Shown one piece after another: positions 46,451 through 58,299 of a stretch of 64,000 nucleotides of DNA. Origin of the DNA: Girardinichthys multiradiatus (Eukaryota; Chordata; Actinopteri; Cyprinodontiformes; Goodeidae); the NCBI RefSeq assembly GCF_021462225.1, contig NC_061805.1:53524806-53588805 (forward strand), given 5' to 3'. The position numbers and the translations under genes are program-made. A model generated the notes under the pieces. It was given only the letters and a program-made list of their open reading frames with translations. It did no database searches and had not been told where the DNA came from. Every line of letters starts with the position of its first letter. Position 1 is the first letter of the stretch.

Positions 46451-47299
46451 AATGTCTTTCTGGCAACAGTGGCATTTATTGAACAGTATTTGACAGGAAA
46501 GAGGGTTGAGTGAGAAGAGGACTGGGAAGCGAATCAAGGACTGTCAGAATGAGGACAGAAGCCTCTTCGTATGCTGGACCCACTTTTTCAGCTAAGTGGA
46601 ATGATAATTTTAATTTCTATGTCTTGAAAATCACATTTGACCAAAATAGAGCAGAGGTATGCTGAGTTCACATTACTCTCAGTCCCAATTCACAAAAAGA
46701 AAGGCTTTCCATGACCTTCACCCTCCAGTCTCCAGAGTTAGGACATACCCCTCATCTATTGGGGCATTAGGAGCCATTTTTTTATAGTGCAATTTAACAC
46801 CTCTTGGTTGCATGTATCTTGGCCACTGAACCGTCCATTCTGCTCTCAAGGTGTGCAATTTTCATATGTTCTGAACAGTGTGCTTCAGAGTATCCAAATT
46901 TTTTTTCTCTTTTCGATCTATATGATACAAAGACTGTTTTAATCTTTGAATTTGCTTGTTTTCAGTCTGTCTAATATAGTAACATTTATAAAGCACTTTT
47001 TACTAGGAAAATTCTCAAAGTACTAGGGTTAGGGTGAGTTTAGTGTCACGATGACATCCCCCTAATTCAGTCTAATGACCGAAAAAGTTTGGTGTAGGGA
47101 GTCAAAGGCAAGGCACGGGCCGACGCATGTCACTCAAGAGCTCATCTCCGTATGTTAGACCCAGGTGGAAGGTACACAATAACACAATCCTAATACCACA
47201 TCAGGGAGCGAGCAAGGGCCCAGGAACCAGGCAAAGATCGTGCAGGTAATTCCAGGAATCGGATGAAGCCAGGAGGGGCCTCCACCCGCCGCAAAGCCA

Positions 47300-47820
47300 A
47301 GCAGACCAGTTGGGAACCACAGCCGCTGGATAAACCCCGTACCGGAATGGGGCCAACAGGGGGCTCGATTAAGCCCCCTTGGCTACACCCAAGCCGGCAA
47401 GGATCCCCCAGCCACCGAAGGAAACCCAACATCGGAAAGTGGCAGCGATAGGTCTCCGCCCGTCGTATAGCAACAACCCCGGCCGGGATCCCTCATCCAC
47501 CAAAGGAAAACAATACCGGAATGCAGCTAACAAAGGGTCCTAACAGACTCTTCGCACCGCACACAGACCGGCAAGAATCCCATAGCAGACAAAGGAAACC
47601 CGGCCACGGAATGAAGCCACAACAAGTTTCAATCCCACCGCAGGCAACCAAACTGGCCGGCATCCCCGAGCCACCATGAAAACCCAATACCGGAAAGAAG
47701 CTAAGCAAGGGGCTCGGATGAACCCCCCACGCCGCAATTCAATCCGGCTAGGAACCCACAGTAGTCCAAGGACAACTGGTCACAGAATGGAGCCACGACG
47801 AGTTTCTTCCCCAAATGACA
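47300..47820. repeat. 88-bp degenerate tandem repeat, about 6 copies
   Basis: The CCGGCAAGGATCC-like word returns at 47394, 47483, 47568, 47657 and 47744 (spacings 89, 85, 89 and 87 bp), with GGAAACCC and CCGGAATG-like words in phase. Copies are well diverged. Confidence 0.8.
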
Positions 47821-48724
47821 AATCAAACCGACCCAGGACCCCCACCACCACTCTACCCATGTCCCCACACCCCCGCCCACAACCCCAATGCAGGAGGTTG
47901 TAGGTAAAATGTTTGGGAGGGAATAAAAACTTAGTTAAGCTAATGGGAACGTTAAAAATTTGGCTTAAAAATCGAATGAAACAGAAATATAAATTTAATT
48001 CTGATCTTAGAGATTGTAAGTTAAAAGGGATAATTAAATGTAAAACTAAAATTAAAGTAAAATTTGAACTAAAAATAGAAATTTGAGACACATCATCAGT
48101 AGTGGACCCCGGGATCATTGGGTGTTTCGGCCATTATCACTAGACACCCTACCCGAGGAAGGCCCAGCCAAGGTTGATCAAGCCTTGGTGTGTGTCATGA
48201 AGACCAATTGGTTTTTGTTTAAAATTGTTCAATAGGACCTTCTAATTTTGGAATTAAAATGAGATACTACAGGGAGTAAAATTTAATATAGAAAATAAAT
48301 AATATACTAAAGCTCGAGCTTTGAAAAACGTTATCTGAGTGAGTTAGTAAAAATTTAAATAATCTGAATAAACAAAGGGAATGGTTGTCCAGTGCATCCA
48401 CGGCCTAACCCTCTAAGCTGGGTTAGGGGATGTAAATTTGGAGGGAGATGACAATTTGAAGGAGCCCAATTGTTGAACCACCAATGTGAGGGTTATCACC
48501 TAGAGGCTAACCGAAATGGCAGCAGCAAGCCGCCACCATCCCAATGCCATAGGTAACGGGGACCTGGATTTCTCCAGGAACCCTGGAACCCTGAAGTGGA
48601 ACAACAGTTTAGAGGACGGATTGGATTGGACGTGTGAGGTGCAAAATGGACCGTGCATGAGCGAGGCTAACCCTCATAGAAGACTGGGCCACGTTTAAGG
48701 TCCTGACGCCCTGGACCACCACAT

Positions 48725-49226
48725 CCTGCGTGCTGTTCCAGAGTGGAACGCAGGAGGGCCGCATACTTACCTCCTTACCCAGAACCGTTCGGTAAACAGG
48801 CCGGTTGTTGACACCGTGAGGTTACTCCGGCCTGCCCAAGTAAGGTTGAGAAATGGTCTCATCTCAGGGGATTGAGGGGCCCCCCCAGAGAAGCAAGCCT
48901 CTCTAGGTCGTTACGGCCCCCCGTGCCCTGGTGTCCCCCAAGAGAACGAACCAGACCGGCCGCAGCAAGCCGCGACGGTCCGGCCGTCCTCCGGGAAGGA
49001 CACTTGCCGGGACGAGCAACTCCAGTGTTCCATACAACGCACAACCCCTGGAGTGCTAGGCTTGATCCTGTGCCCCATACACCGCACGACCCCAGGATCA
49101 AGTAGAGGGAATCAGCATCTCCAGTGTTCCATACAACGCACAACCCCTGGAGTGCTAAGCTTGATCCTGTGCCCCATACACCGCACGACCCCAGGATCAA
49201 GTCACATGATAAGTAATAATCATGTG
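48725..49226. other. Hairpin cluster in GC-rich DNA
   Basis: Strong inverted repeats come one after another: 48725-48754; 48797-48804 with 48827-48834 (CAGGCCGG/CCGGCCTG, 22-bp loop); 49020-49053; 49061-49102; 49119-49152; 49160-49201; and 49203-49210 with 49219-49226 (CACATGAT/ATCATGTG). I know no RNA family that fits. Confidence 0.7.
49020..49201. repeat. 99-bp tandem repeat, 2 copies, each with two hairpins
   Basis: Each unit has a CTCCAG/CTGGAG hairpin and a CTTGATCCTG/CAGGATCAAG hairpin. Their loops are alike (CCATACAACGCACAAC and CCATACACCGCACGAC). Copies differ by about one base in the paired parts. Confidence 0.9.
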
Positions 49227-49699
49227 AGGAAGCTTACCTCAAAAGGTATCTTCCCGATTCCCTGGAAGGTCGGCATTAAAAAATGTTTTAGATCTCTCCG
49301 GGATAGAGTACTCTCACTCATGGTTGCATTCTATAATTATATGGAGTCCAGCGGCATCATGGGAAATTTCTGTTTGTTTTTGGTTCGACTGTTTTGTAAA
49401 GTGGTTTATAGGTGGGATATATGTATGTCAGCGGAAAGCCCTTGATTAGACGAACACGCCAATATATGGTTGTAGGGGGTTAAATAGGATTAAAAGTGGT
49501 GAAAATGCCCAAAAACGGTGTTAAAACTCCCAAGGCATTCTGGGTAGGGGGTTAGGGTTAGGCAATTTTTCTCTCTCGGTGACTCTCCCCAACTCGTCCA
49601 GCGACTGAGTGGTTGAAACTGGAAAGTCAAAGGTAATGCACTGGCCGTCGCACGCCGTCCGCAGCTCTCATGTCCTTGGACGCACCCAAGCAGAGGAAA

Positions 49700-49738
49700 T
49701 AGTAGTAATAATAGTAATAATAATAATAATAATAATAA
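49700..49738. repeat. (TAA)n microsatellite
   Basis: TAGTAATAATAATAATAATA run just right of the diverged subtelomeric block. Confidence 0.9.
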
Positions 49739-50020
49739 AGAGCTAAAGTCAGAGTTGTATAACATGCTAAGGCTGTATAAGCTCTCCTTCAAACAAGCTA
49801 ACTTACTAAATAAATGCTGAGGTCCTAATCCCACTGTAAGATAAGTCCTGAAAGGCTGGTTACTGAAAGACTAAAATTGTGGAAAGATTCTATTTCCCAG
49901 TGTAAAATACAGAAAAATCAGTAGTGAGGAAAAGAAGAACAGCAGTCGAAAACATGAAATTGAAGAATAGCTCAGGATTGAAGCAAAATTAAGTTAAAAA
50001 CGCCTATAGTTGAACCCTAA

Positions 50021-50237
50021 GGGTTAGGGTTAGGGTTAGGGTTAGGGTTAGGGTTAGGGTTAGGGTTAGGGTTAGGGTTAGGGGTTAGGGTTAGGGTTAG
50101 GGTTAGGGTTAGGGTTAGGGTTAGGGTTAGGGTTAGGGTTAGGGTTAGGGTTAGGGTTAGGGTTAGGGTTAGGGTTAGGGTTAGGGTTAGAGGGTTAGGG
50201 GGTTAGGGTTAGGGTTAGGGTTAGGGTTAGGGTTAGG
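50021..50237 (+). repeat. (TTAGGG)n block, first long one
   Basis: About 36 near-perfect TTAGGG units with a few extra-G variants. It is preceded by AACCCTAA, so the block starts with a tiny inverted telomere word. Confidence 0.97.
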
Positions 50238-50334
50238 TTATAGGATAAAAACCAAAAAATGGTTTTGCTCACTAAGAATAACTGAAAAACTAAAGGTTAG
50301 GGTTAGGGTTAGGGTTAGGGTTAGGTTATAGGTT

Positions 50335-51665
50335 AAGGCAAGAACACCACCTGAGGATCGGTCAGTCGGCAAATAACTCGTGAACGGAAAGTGGTAGAGG
50401 GATGGAACCAGTGTCTAGGGGGGGGTTTTGGGGGGTTCCGGACGTCCCAGTGAAGACCCCATGTCGATAGCACTTACGGTTCCCGAGATAGTCCAAAATT
50501 GGGCAAAAAGGATCGGTCGCTGAGGACATAAGTCTCCGTAGGATGGTCCGACAGGGCTGGGAGTTTGCCCAGATGCTCAGTTCCTCGTGGCGAGTAGATA
50601 GACACCCTACATGGCCTATTTCTGAGAGGTGTGAGGATCGGTCGCTTTTTGTCCCAAGTGTTTAGAGTGTGGTAAAGTGTGGGAAAAGCGGTTGTGGGCG
50701 TGTGTGAGGGCCAGTAGGCGTTCCTGTGCGTGATTGTGAGTGTCCAAGTGGGTTAGGGTTAGGGTTAGGGTTAGGGTTAGGGTTAGGGGTTAGGGGTTAG
50801 GGTTAGGGGAAGGGGACTGACTCCTTCTCCCGTAAGAGAAGGTCGGTGCACGGTCCATCCCCTGGGGCACCCTAGGCCCTTGGTTCCAGGCTTGCCTTGG
50901 ACGACGCTGGCGTCTTCCGTAGGGTTAGGGTTAGGTTATAGGATAAAAACCAAAAAATGGTTTTGCTCACTAAGAATAACTGAAAAACTAAAGGTGGTAG
51001 AGAGCTGAAACTTGGGCTGTAGCACCCTCTAGGGGGCCCCCAGGGACCCTGTGAATTTGGTGGATGTAGCACCTTCCTTTGACATAGCTGCCATAGACTC
51101 CCATTCATTTGAAAAATTGCTCACTAAGAATAACTCAAAAACTATGATGCTCATATGGACCAAACTTGGTGTGTATACTCCCCTGGGCCCCCCGCAGGTC
51201 TCCAGAAAGTTTGGCGTCTCTAGGTGACTCCCTTCATATAGCTGCCATAGACTCCCATTCATTTGAAAAAGTGCTCACTTAGAATAACTCAAAAACTATG
51301 ATGCTCATATGGACCAAACTTGGTGTGTATACTCCCCTGGGGGGCTGCCAGGTCTCCAGGAAGTTTGGCGTCTCTAGGTGACTCCCTTCATATAGCTGCC
51401 ATAGACTCCCATTCATTTGAAAAATTGCTCACTTAGAATAACTCAAAAACTATGATGCTCATATGGACCAAAGTTGGTGTGTATACTAGGGTTAGGGTTA
51501 GGGTTAGGGTTAGGGGTTAGGGTTAGGGTTAGGGTTAGGGTTAGGGGGTTAGGGTTAGGGTTAGGGTTAGGGTTAGGGTTAGGGTTAGGGTTAGGGTTAG
51601 GGTTAGGGTTAGGGTTAGGGTTAGGGGGTTAGGGTTAGGGTTAGGGTTAGGGTTAGGGTTAGGTT
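50335..51665 (+). repeat. Composite subtelomeric unit A1 (1331 bp)
   Basis: Order: segment P (50335-50750), TTAGGG block (50751-50809), segment Q (50810-50920), short TTAGGG, segment R (50936-51487) with three 154-bp monomers anchored at 51087, 51241 and 51395, then a TTAGGG block (51487-51665). No gene; reverse frames reading NGSLWQL come from the monomers. Confidence 0.95.
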
Positions 51666-53092
51666 AAGGCAAGAACACCACCTGAGGATCGGTCAGTCGG
51701 CAAATAACTCGTGAACGGAAAGTGGTAGAGGGATGGAACCAGTGTCTAGGGGGGGGTTTTGGGGGGTTCCGGACGTCCCAGTGAAGACCCCATGTCGATA
51801 GCACTTACGGTTCCCGAGATAGTCCAAAATTGGGCAAAAAGGATCGGTCGCTGAGGACATAAGTCTCCGTAGGATGGTCCGACAGGGCTGGGAGTTTGCC
51901 CAGATGCTCAGTTCCTCGTGGCGAGTAGATAGACACCCTACATGGCCTATTTCTGAGAGGTGTGAGGATCGGTCGCTTTTTGTCCCAAGTGTTTAGAGTG
52001 TGGTAAAGTGTGGGAAAAGCGGTTGTGGGCGTGTGTGAGGGCCAGTAGGCGTTCCTGTGCGTGATTGTGAGTGTCCAAGTGGGTTAGGGTTAGGGTTAGG
52101 GTTAGGGTTAGGGTTAGGGGTTAGGGGTTAGGGTTAGGGGAAGGGGACTGACTCCTTCTCCCGTAAGAGAAGGTCGGTGCACGGTCCATCCCCTGGGGCA
52201 CCCTAGGCCCTTGGTTCCAGGCTTGCCTTGGACGACGCTGGCGTCTTCCGTAGGGTTAGGGTTAGGTTATAGGATAAAAACCAAAAAATGGTTTTGCTCA
52301 CTAAGAATAACTGAAAAACTAAAGGTGGTAGAGAGCTGAAACTTGGGCTGTAGCACCCTCTAGGGGGCCCCCAGGGACCCTGTGAATTTGGTGGATGTAG
52401 CACCTTCCTTTGACATAGCTGCCATAGACTCCCATTCATTTGAAAAATTGCTCACTAAGAATAACTCAAAAACTATGATGCTCATATGGACCAAACTTGG
52501 TGTGTATACTCCCCTGGGCCCCCCGCAGGTCTCCAGAAAGTTTGGCGTCTCTAGGTGACTCCCTTCATATAGCTGCCATAGACTCCCATTCATTTGAAAA
52601 AGTGCTCACTTAGAATAACTCAAAAACTATGATGCTCATATGGACCAAACTTGGTGTGTATACTCCCCTGAGGGGCTGCCAGGTCTCCAGGAAGTTTGGC
52701 GTCTCTAGGTGACTCCCTTCATATAGCTGCCATAGACTCCCATTCATTTGAAAAATTGCTCACTTAGAATAACTCAAAAACTATGATGCTCATATGGACC
52801 AAAGTTGGTGTGTATACTAGGGTTAGGGTTAGGGTTAGGGTTAGGGGTTAGGGTTAGGGTTAGGGTTAGGGTTAGGGGGTTAGGGTTAGGGTTAGGGTTA
52901 GGGTTAGGGTTAGGGTTAGGGTTAGGGTTAGGGTTAGGGTTAGGGTTAGGGTTAGGGGTTAGGGTTAGGGTTAGGGTTAGGGTTAGGGTTAGGGTTAGGG
53001 TTAGGGTTAGGGTTAGGGTTAGGGTTAGGGTTAGGGGTTAGGGTTAGGGTTAGGGTTAGGGTTAGGGTTAGGGTTAGGGTTAGGGTTAGGTT
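51666..53092 (+). repeat. Composite subtelomeric unit A2 (1427 bp)
   Basis: Same order as A1 and almost identical; the final TTAGGG block is longer (52818-53092). One visible change turns CCTGGGG into CCTGAGG near 52668. Confidence 0.95.
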
Positions 53093-54521
53093 AAGGCAAG
53101 AACACCACCTGAGGATCGGTCAGTCGGCAAATAACTCGTGAACGGAAAGTGGTAGAGGGATGGAACCAGTGTCTAGGGGGGGGTTTGGGGGGGTTCCGGA
53201 CGTCCCAGTGAAGACCCCATGTCGATAGCACTTACGGTTCCCGAGATAGTCCAAAATTGGGCAAAAAGGATCGGTCGCTGAGGACATAAGTCTCCGTAGG
53301 ATGGTCCGACAGGGCTGGGAGTTTGCCCAGATGCTCAGTTCCTCGTGGCGAGTAGATAGACACCCTACATGGCCTATTTCTGAGAGGTGTGAGGATCGGT
53401 CGCTTTTTGTCCCAAGTGTTTAGAGTGTGGTAAAGTGTGGGAAAAGCGGTTGTGGGCGTGTGTGAGGGCCAGTAGGCGTTCCTGTGCGTGATTGTGAGTG
53501 TCCAAGTGGGTTAGGGTTAGGGTTAGGGTTAGGGTTAGGGTTAGGGGTTAGGGGTTAGGGTTAGGGGAAGGGGACTGACTCCTTCTCCCGTAAGAGAAGG
53601 TCGGTGCACGGTCCATCCCCTGGGGCACCCTAGGCCCTTGGTTCCAGGCTTGCCTTGGACGACGCTGGCGTCTTCCGTAGGGTTAGGGTTAGGTTATAGG
53701 ATAAAAACCAAAAAATGGTTTTGCTCACTAAGAATAACTGAAAAACTAAAGGTGGTAGAGAGCTGAAACTTGGGCTGTAGCACCCTCTAGGGGGCCCCCA
53801 GGGACCCTGTGAATTTGGTGGATGTAGCACCTTCCTTTGACATAGCTGCCATAGACTCCCATTCATTTGAAAAATTGCTCACTAAGAATAACTCAAAAAC
53901 TATGATGCTCATATGGACCAAACTTGGTGTGTATACTCCCCTGGGCCCCCCGCAGGTCTCCAGAAAGTTTGGCGTCTCTAGGTGACTCCCTTCATATAGC
54001 TGCCATAGACTCCCATTCATTTGAAAAAGTGCTCACTTAGAATAACTCAAAAACTATGATGCTCATATGGACCAAACTTGGTGTGTATACTCCCCTGGGG
54101 GGCTGCCAGGTCTCCAGGAAGTTTGGCGTCTCTAGGTGACTCCCTTCATATAGCTGCCATAGACTCCCATTCATTTGAAAAATTGCTCACTTAGAATAAC
54201 TCAAAAACTATGATGCTCATATGGACCAAAGTTGGTGTGTATACTAGGGTTAGGGTTAGGGTTAGGGTTAGGGGTTAGGGTTAGGGTTAGGGTTAGGGTT
54301 AGGGGGTTAGGGTTAGGGTTAGGGTTAGGGTTAGGGTTAGGGTTAGGGTTAGGGTTAGGGTTAGGGTTAGGGTTAGGGTTAGGGGGTTAGGGTTAGGGTT
54401 AGGGTTAGGGTTAGGGTTAGGGTTAGGGTTAGGGTTAGGGTTAGGGTTAGGGTTAGGGGGTTAGGGTTAGGGTTAGGGTTAGGGTTAGGGTTAGGGTTAG
54501 GGTTAGGGTTAGGGTTAGGTT
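53093..54521 (+). repeat. Composite subtelomeric unit A3 (1429 bp)
   Basis: Same order. The G8T4G6 run of segment P has one T fewer here. The final TTAGGG block is 54245-54521. Confidence 0.95.
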
Positions 54522-56085
54522 AAGGCAAGAACACCACCTGAGGATCGGTCAGTCGGCAAATAACTCGTGAACGGAAAGTGGTAGAGGGATGGAACCAGTG
54601 TCTAGGGGGGGGTTTTGGGGGGTTCCGGACGTCCCAGTGAGGGTTAGGGTTAGGTTAAGGCAAGAACACCACCTGAGGATCGGTCAGTCGGCAAATAACT
54701 CGTGAACGGAAAGTGGTAGAGGGATGGAACCAGTGTCTAGGGGGGGGTTTTGGGGGGTTCCGGACGTCCCAGTGAAGACCCCATGTCGATAGCACTTACG
54801 GTTCCCGAGATAGTCCAAAATTGGGCAAAAAGGATCGGTCGCTGAGGACATAAGTCTCCGTAGGATGGTCCGACAGGGCTGGGAGTTTGCCCAGATGCTC
54901 AGTTCCTCGTGGCGAGTAGATAGACACCCTACATGGCCTATTTCTGAGAGGTGTGAGGATCGGTCGCTTTTTGTCCCAAGTGTTTAGAGTGTGGTAAAGT
55001 GTGGGAAAAGCGGTTGTGGGCGTGTGTGAGGGCCAGTAGGCGTTCCTGTGCGTGATTGTGAGTGTCCAAGTGGGTTAGGGTTAGGGTTAGGGTTAGGGTT
55101 AGGGTTAGGGGTTAGGGGTTAGGGTTAGGGTAAGGGGACTGACTCCTTCTCCCGTAAGAGAAGGTCGGTGCACGGTCCATCCCCTGGGGCACCCTAGGCC
55201 CTTGGTTCCAGGCTTGCCTTGGACGACGCTGGCGTCTTCCGTAGGGTTAGGGTTAGGTTATAGGATAAAAACCAAAAAATGGTTTTGCTCACTAAGAATA
55301 ACTGAAAAACTAAAGGTGGTAGAGAGCTGAAACTTGGGCTGTAGCACCCTCTAGGGGGCCCCCAGGGACCCTGTGAATTTGGTGGATGTAGCACCTTCCT
55401 TTGACATAGCTGCCATAGACTCCCATTCATTTGAAAAATTGCTCACTAAGAATAACTCAAAAACTATGATGCTCATATGGACCAAACTTGGTGTGTATAC
55501 TCCCCTGGGCCCCCCGCAGGTCTCCAGAAAGTTTGGCGTCTCTAGGTGACTCCCTTCATATAGCTGCCATAGACTCCCATTCATTTGAAAAAGTGCTCAC
55601 TTAGAATAACTCAAAAACTATGATGCTCATATGGACCAAACTTGGTGTGTATACTCCCCTGGGGGGCTGCCAGGTCTCCAGGAAGTTTGGCGTCTCTAGG
55701 TGACTCCCTTCATATAGCTGCCATAGACTCCCATTCATTTGAAAAATTGCTCACTTAGAATAACTCAAAAACTATGATGCTCATATGGACCAAAGTTGGT
55801 GTGTATACTAGGGTTAGGGTTAGGGTTAGGGTTAGGGGTTAGGGTTAGGGTTAGGGTTAGGGTTAGGGGGTTAGGGTTAGGGTTAGGGTTAGGGTTAGGG
55901 TTAGGGTTAGGGTTAGGGTTAGGGTTAGGGTTAGGGTTAGGGTTAGGGGGTTAGGGTTAGGGTTAGGGTTAGGGTTAGGGTTAGGGTTAGGGTTAGGGTT
56001 AGGGTTAGGGTTAGGGTTAGGGGGTTAGGGTTAGGGTTAGGGTTAGGGTTAGGGTTAGGGTTAGGGTTAGGGTTAGGGTTAGGTT
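54522..56085 (+). repeat. Composite subtelomeric unit A4 (1564 bp)
   Basis: Starts with a 135-bp partial copy of segment P (54522-54656) ahead of the full P at 54657. The rest matches A1-A3. Confidence 0.95.
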
Positions 56086-57560
56086 AAGGCAAGAACACCA
56101 CCTGAGGATCGGTCAGTCGGCAAATAACTCGTGAACGGAAAGTGGTAGAGGGATGGAACCAGTGTCTAGGGGGGGGTTTTGGGGGGTTCCGGACGTCCCA
56201 GTGAGGGTTAGGGTTAGGTTAAGGCAAGAACACCACCTGAGGATCGGTCAGTCGGCAAATAACTCGTGAACGGAAAGTGGTAGAGGGATGGAACCAGTGT
56301 CTAGGGGGGGGTTTTGGGGGGTTCCGGACGTCCCAGTGAAGACCCCATGTCGATAGCACTTACGGTTCCCGAGATAGTCCAAAATTGGGCAAAAAGGATC
56401 GGTCGCTGAGGACATAAGTCTCCGTAGGATGGTCCGACAGGGCTGGGAGTTTGCCCAGATGCTCAGTTCCTCGTGGCGAGTAGATAGACACCCTACATGG
56501 CCTATTTCTGAGAGGTGTGAGGATCGGTCGCTTTTTGTCCCAAGTGTTTAGAGTGTGGTAAAGTGTGGGAAAAGCGGTTGTGGGCGTGTGTGAGGGCCAG
56601 TAGGCGTTCCTGTGCGTGATTGTGAGTGTCCAAGTGGGTTAGGGTTAGGGTTAGGGTTAGGGTTAGGGTTAGGGGTTAGGGGTTAGGGTTAGGGGAAGGG
56701 GACTGACTCCTTCTCCCGTAAGAGAAGGTCGGTGCACGGTCCATCCCCTGGGGCACCCTAGGCCCTTGGTTCCAGGCTTGCCTTGGACGACGCTGGCGTC
56801 TTCCGTAGGGTTAGGGTTAGGTTATAGGATAAAAACCAAAAAATGGTTTTGCTCACTAAGAATAACTGAAAAACTAAAGGTGGTAGAGAGCTGAAACTTG
56901 GGCTGTAGCACCCTCTAGGGGGCCCCCAGGGACCCTGTGAATTTGGTGGATGTAGCACCTTCCTTTGACATAGCTGCCATAGACTCCATTCATTTGAAAA
57001 ATTGCTCACTAAGAATAACTCAAAAACTATGATGCTCATATGGACCAAACTTGGTGTGTATACTCCCCTGGGCCCCCCGCAGGTCTCCAGAAAGTTTGGC
57101 GTCTCTAGGTGACTCCCTTCATATAGCTGCCATAGACTCCCATTCATTTGAAAAAGTGCTCACTTAGAATAACTCAAAAACTATGATGCTCATATGGACC
57201 AAACTTGGTGTGTATACTCCCCTGGGGGGCTGCCAGGTCTCCAGGAAGTTTGGCGTCTCTAGGTGACTCCCTTCATATAGCTGCCATAGACTCCCATTCA
57301 TTTGAAAAATTGCTCACTTAGAATAACTCAAAAACTATGATGCTCATATGGACCAAAGTTGGTGTGTATACTAGGGTTAGGGTTAGGGTTAGGGTTAGGG
57401 GTTAGGGTTAGGGTTAGGGTTAGGGTTAGGGGGTTAGGGTTAGGGTTAGGGTTAGGGTTAGGGTTAGGGTTAGGGTTAGGGTTAGGGTTAGGGTTAGGGT
57501 TAGGGTTAGGGGGTTAGGGTTAGGGTTAGGGTTAGGGTAGGGTTAGGGTTAGGGTTAGGT
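56086..57560 (+). repeat. Composite subtelomeric unit A5
   Basis: Carries the same 135-bp partial P duplication as A4 (56086-56220). A 1-bp loss at about 56987 in a monomer fuses two reverse frames. The final TTAGGG block ends in GGGTAGGGTTAGGG rather than leading to a new P. Confidence 0.95.
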
Positions 57561-58299
57561 TATAGGATAAAAACCAAAAAATGGTTTTGCTCACTAAGAA
57601 TAACTGAAAAACTAAAGGTGGTAGAGAGCTGAAACTTGGGCTGTAGCACCCTCTAGGGGGCCCCCAGGGACCCTGTGAATTTGGTGGATGTAGCACCTTC
57701 CTTTGACATAGCTGCCATAGACTCCCATTCATTTGAAAAATTGCTCACTAAGAATAACTCAAAAACTATGATGCTCATATGGACCAAACTTGGTGTGTAT
57801 ACTCCCCTGGGCCCCCCGCAGGTCTCCAGAAAGTTTGGCGTCTCTAGGTGACTCCCTTCATATAGCTGCCATAGACTCCCATTCATTTGAAAAAGTGCTC
57901 ACTTAGAATAACTCAAAAACTATGATGCTCATATGGACCAAACTTGGTGTGTATACTCCCCTGGGGGGCTGCCAGGTCTCCAGGAAGTTTGGCGTCTCTA
58001 GGTGACTCCCTTCATATAGCTGCCATAGACTCCCATTCATTTGAAAAATTGCTCACTTAGAATAACTCAAAAACTATGATGCTCATATGGACCAAAGTTG
58101 GTGTGTATACTAGGGTTAGGGTTAGGGTTAGGGTTAGGGGTTAGGGTTAGGGTTAGGGTTAGGGTTAGGGGGTTAGGGTTAGGGTTAGGGTTAGGGTTAG
58201 GGTTAGGGTTAGGGTTAGGGTTAGGGTTAGGGTTAGGGTTAGGGTTAGGGGGTTAGGGTTAGGGTTAGGGTTAGGGTAGGGTTAGGGTTAGGGTTAGGT
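57561..58299 (+). repeat. Short unit A6 (739 bp): segment R plus TTAGGG only
   Basis: Lacks segments P and Q. Starts TATAGGATAAAAACC directly after TTAGGG. Confidence 0.95.

Larger units (their letters stand above)
47025..49700. repeat. Diverged, older subtelomeric block
   Basis: Two related stretches (about 47046-47170 and 49577-49695, sharing GTCAAAGG, GCAC, GGCCG and GCTCTCAT words) each follow a short TTAGGG run (47024 and 49549). They bound a 2.5-kb GC-richer stretch unlike the AT-rich sequence to the left. No gene is supported inside. Confidence 0.6.

Noticed and set aside
48761..48775. U1 snRNA-like start (ATACTTACCT)
   Set aside because: Only the first ten bases match; the following sequence does not fit U1 and no snRNA promoter was seen.
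47263..49445. Arg/Pro-rich frames in the GC-rich block
   Set aside because: Frames on both strands follow base composition and tandem repeats; no domain or splice evidence.
52805..53041. Open frame of alternating Leu-Gly and Val-Arg
   Set aside because: It is a translation of TTAGGG repeats; the same happens at 62955-63146 and 59075-59371.
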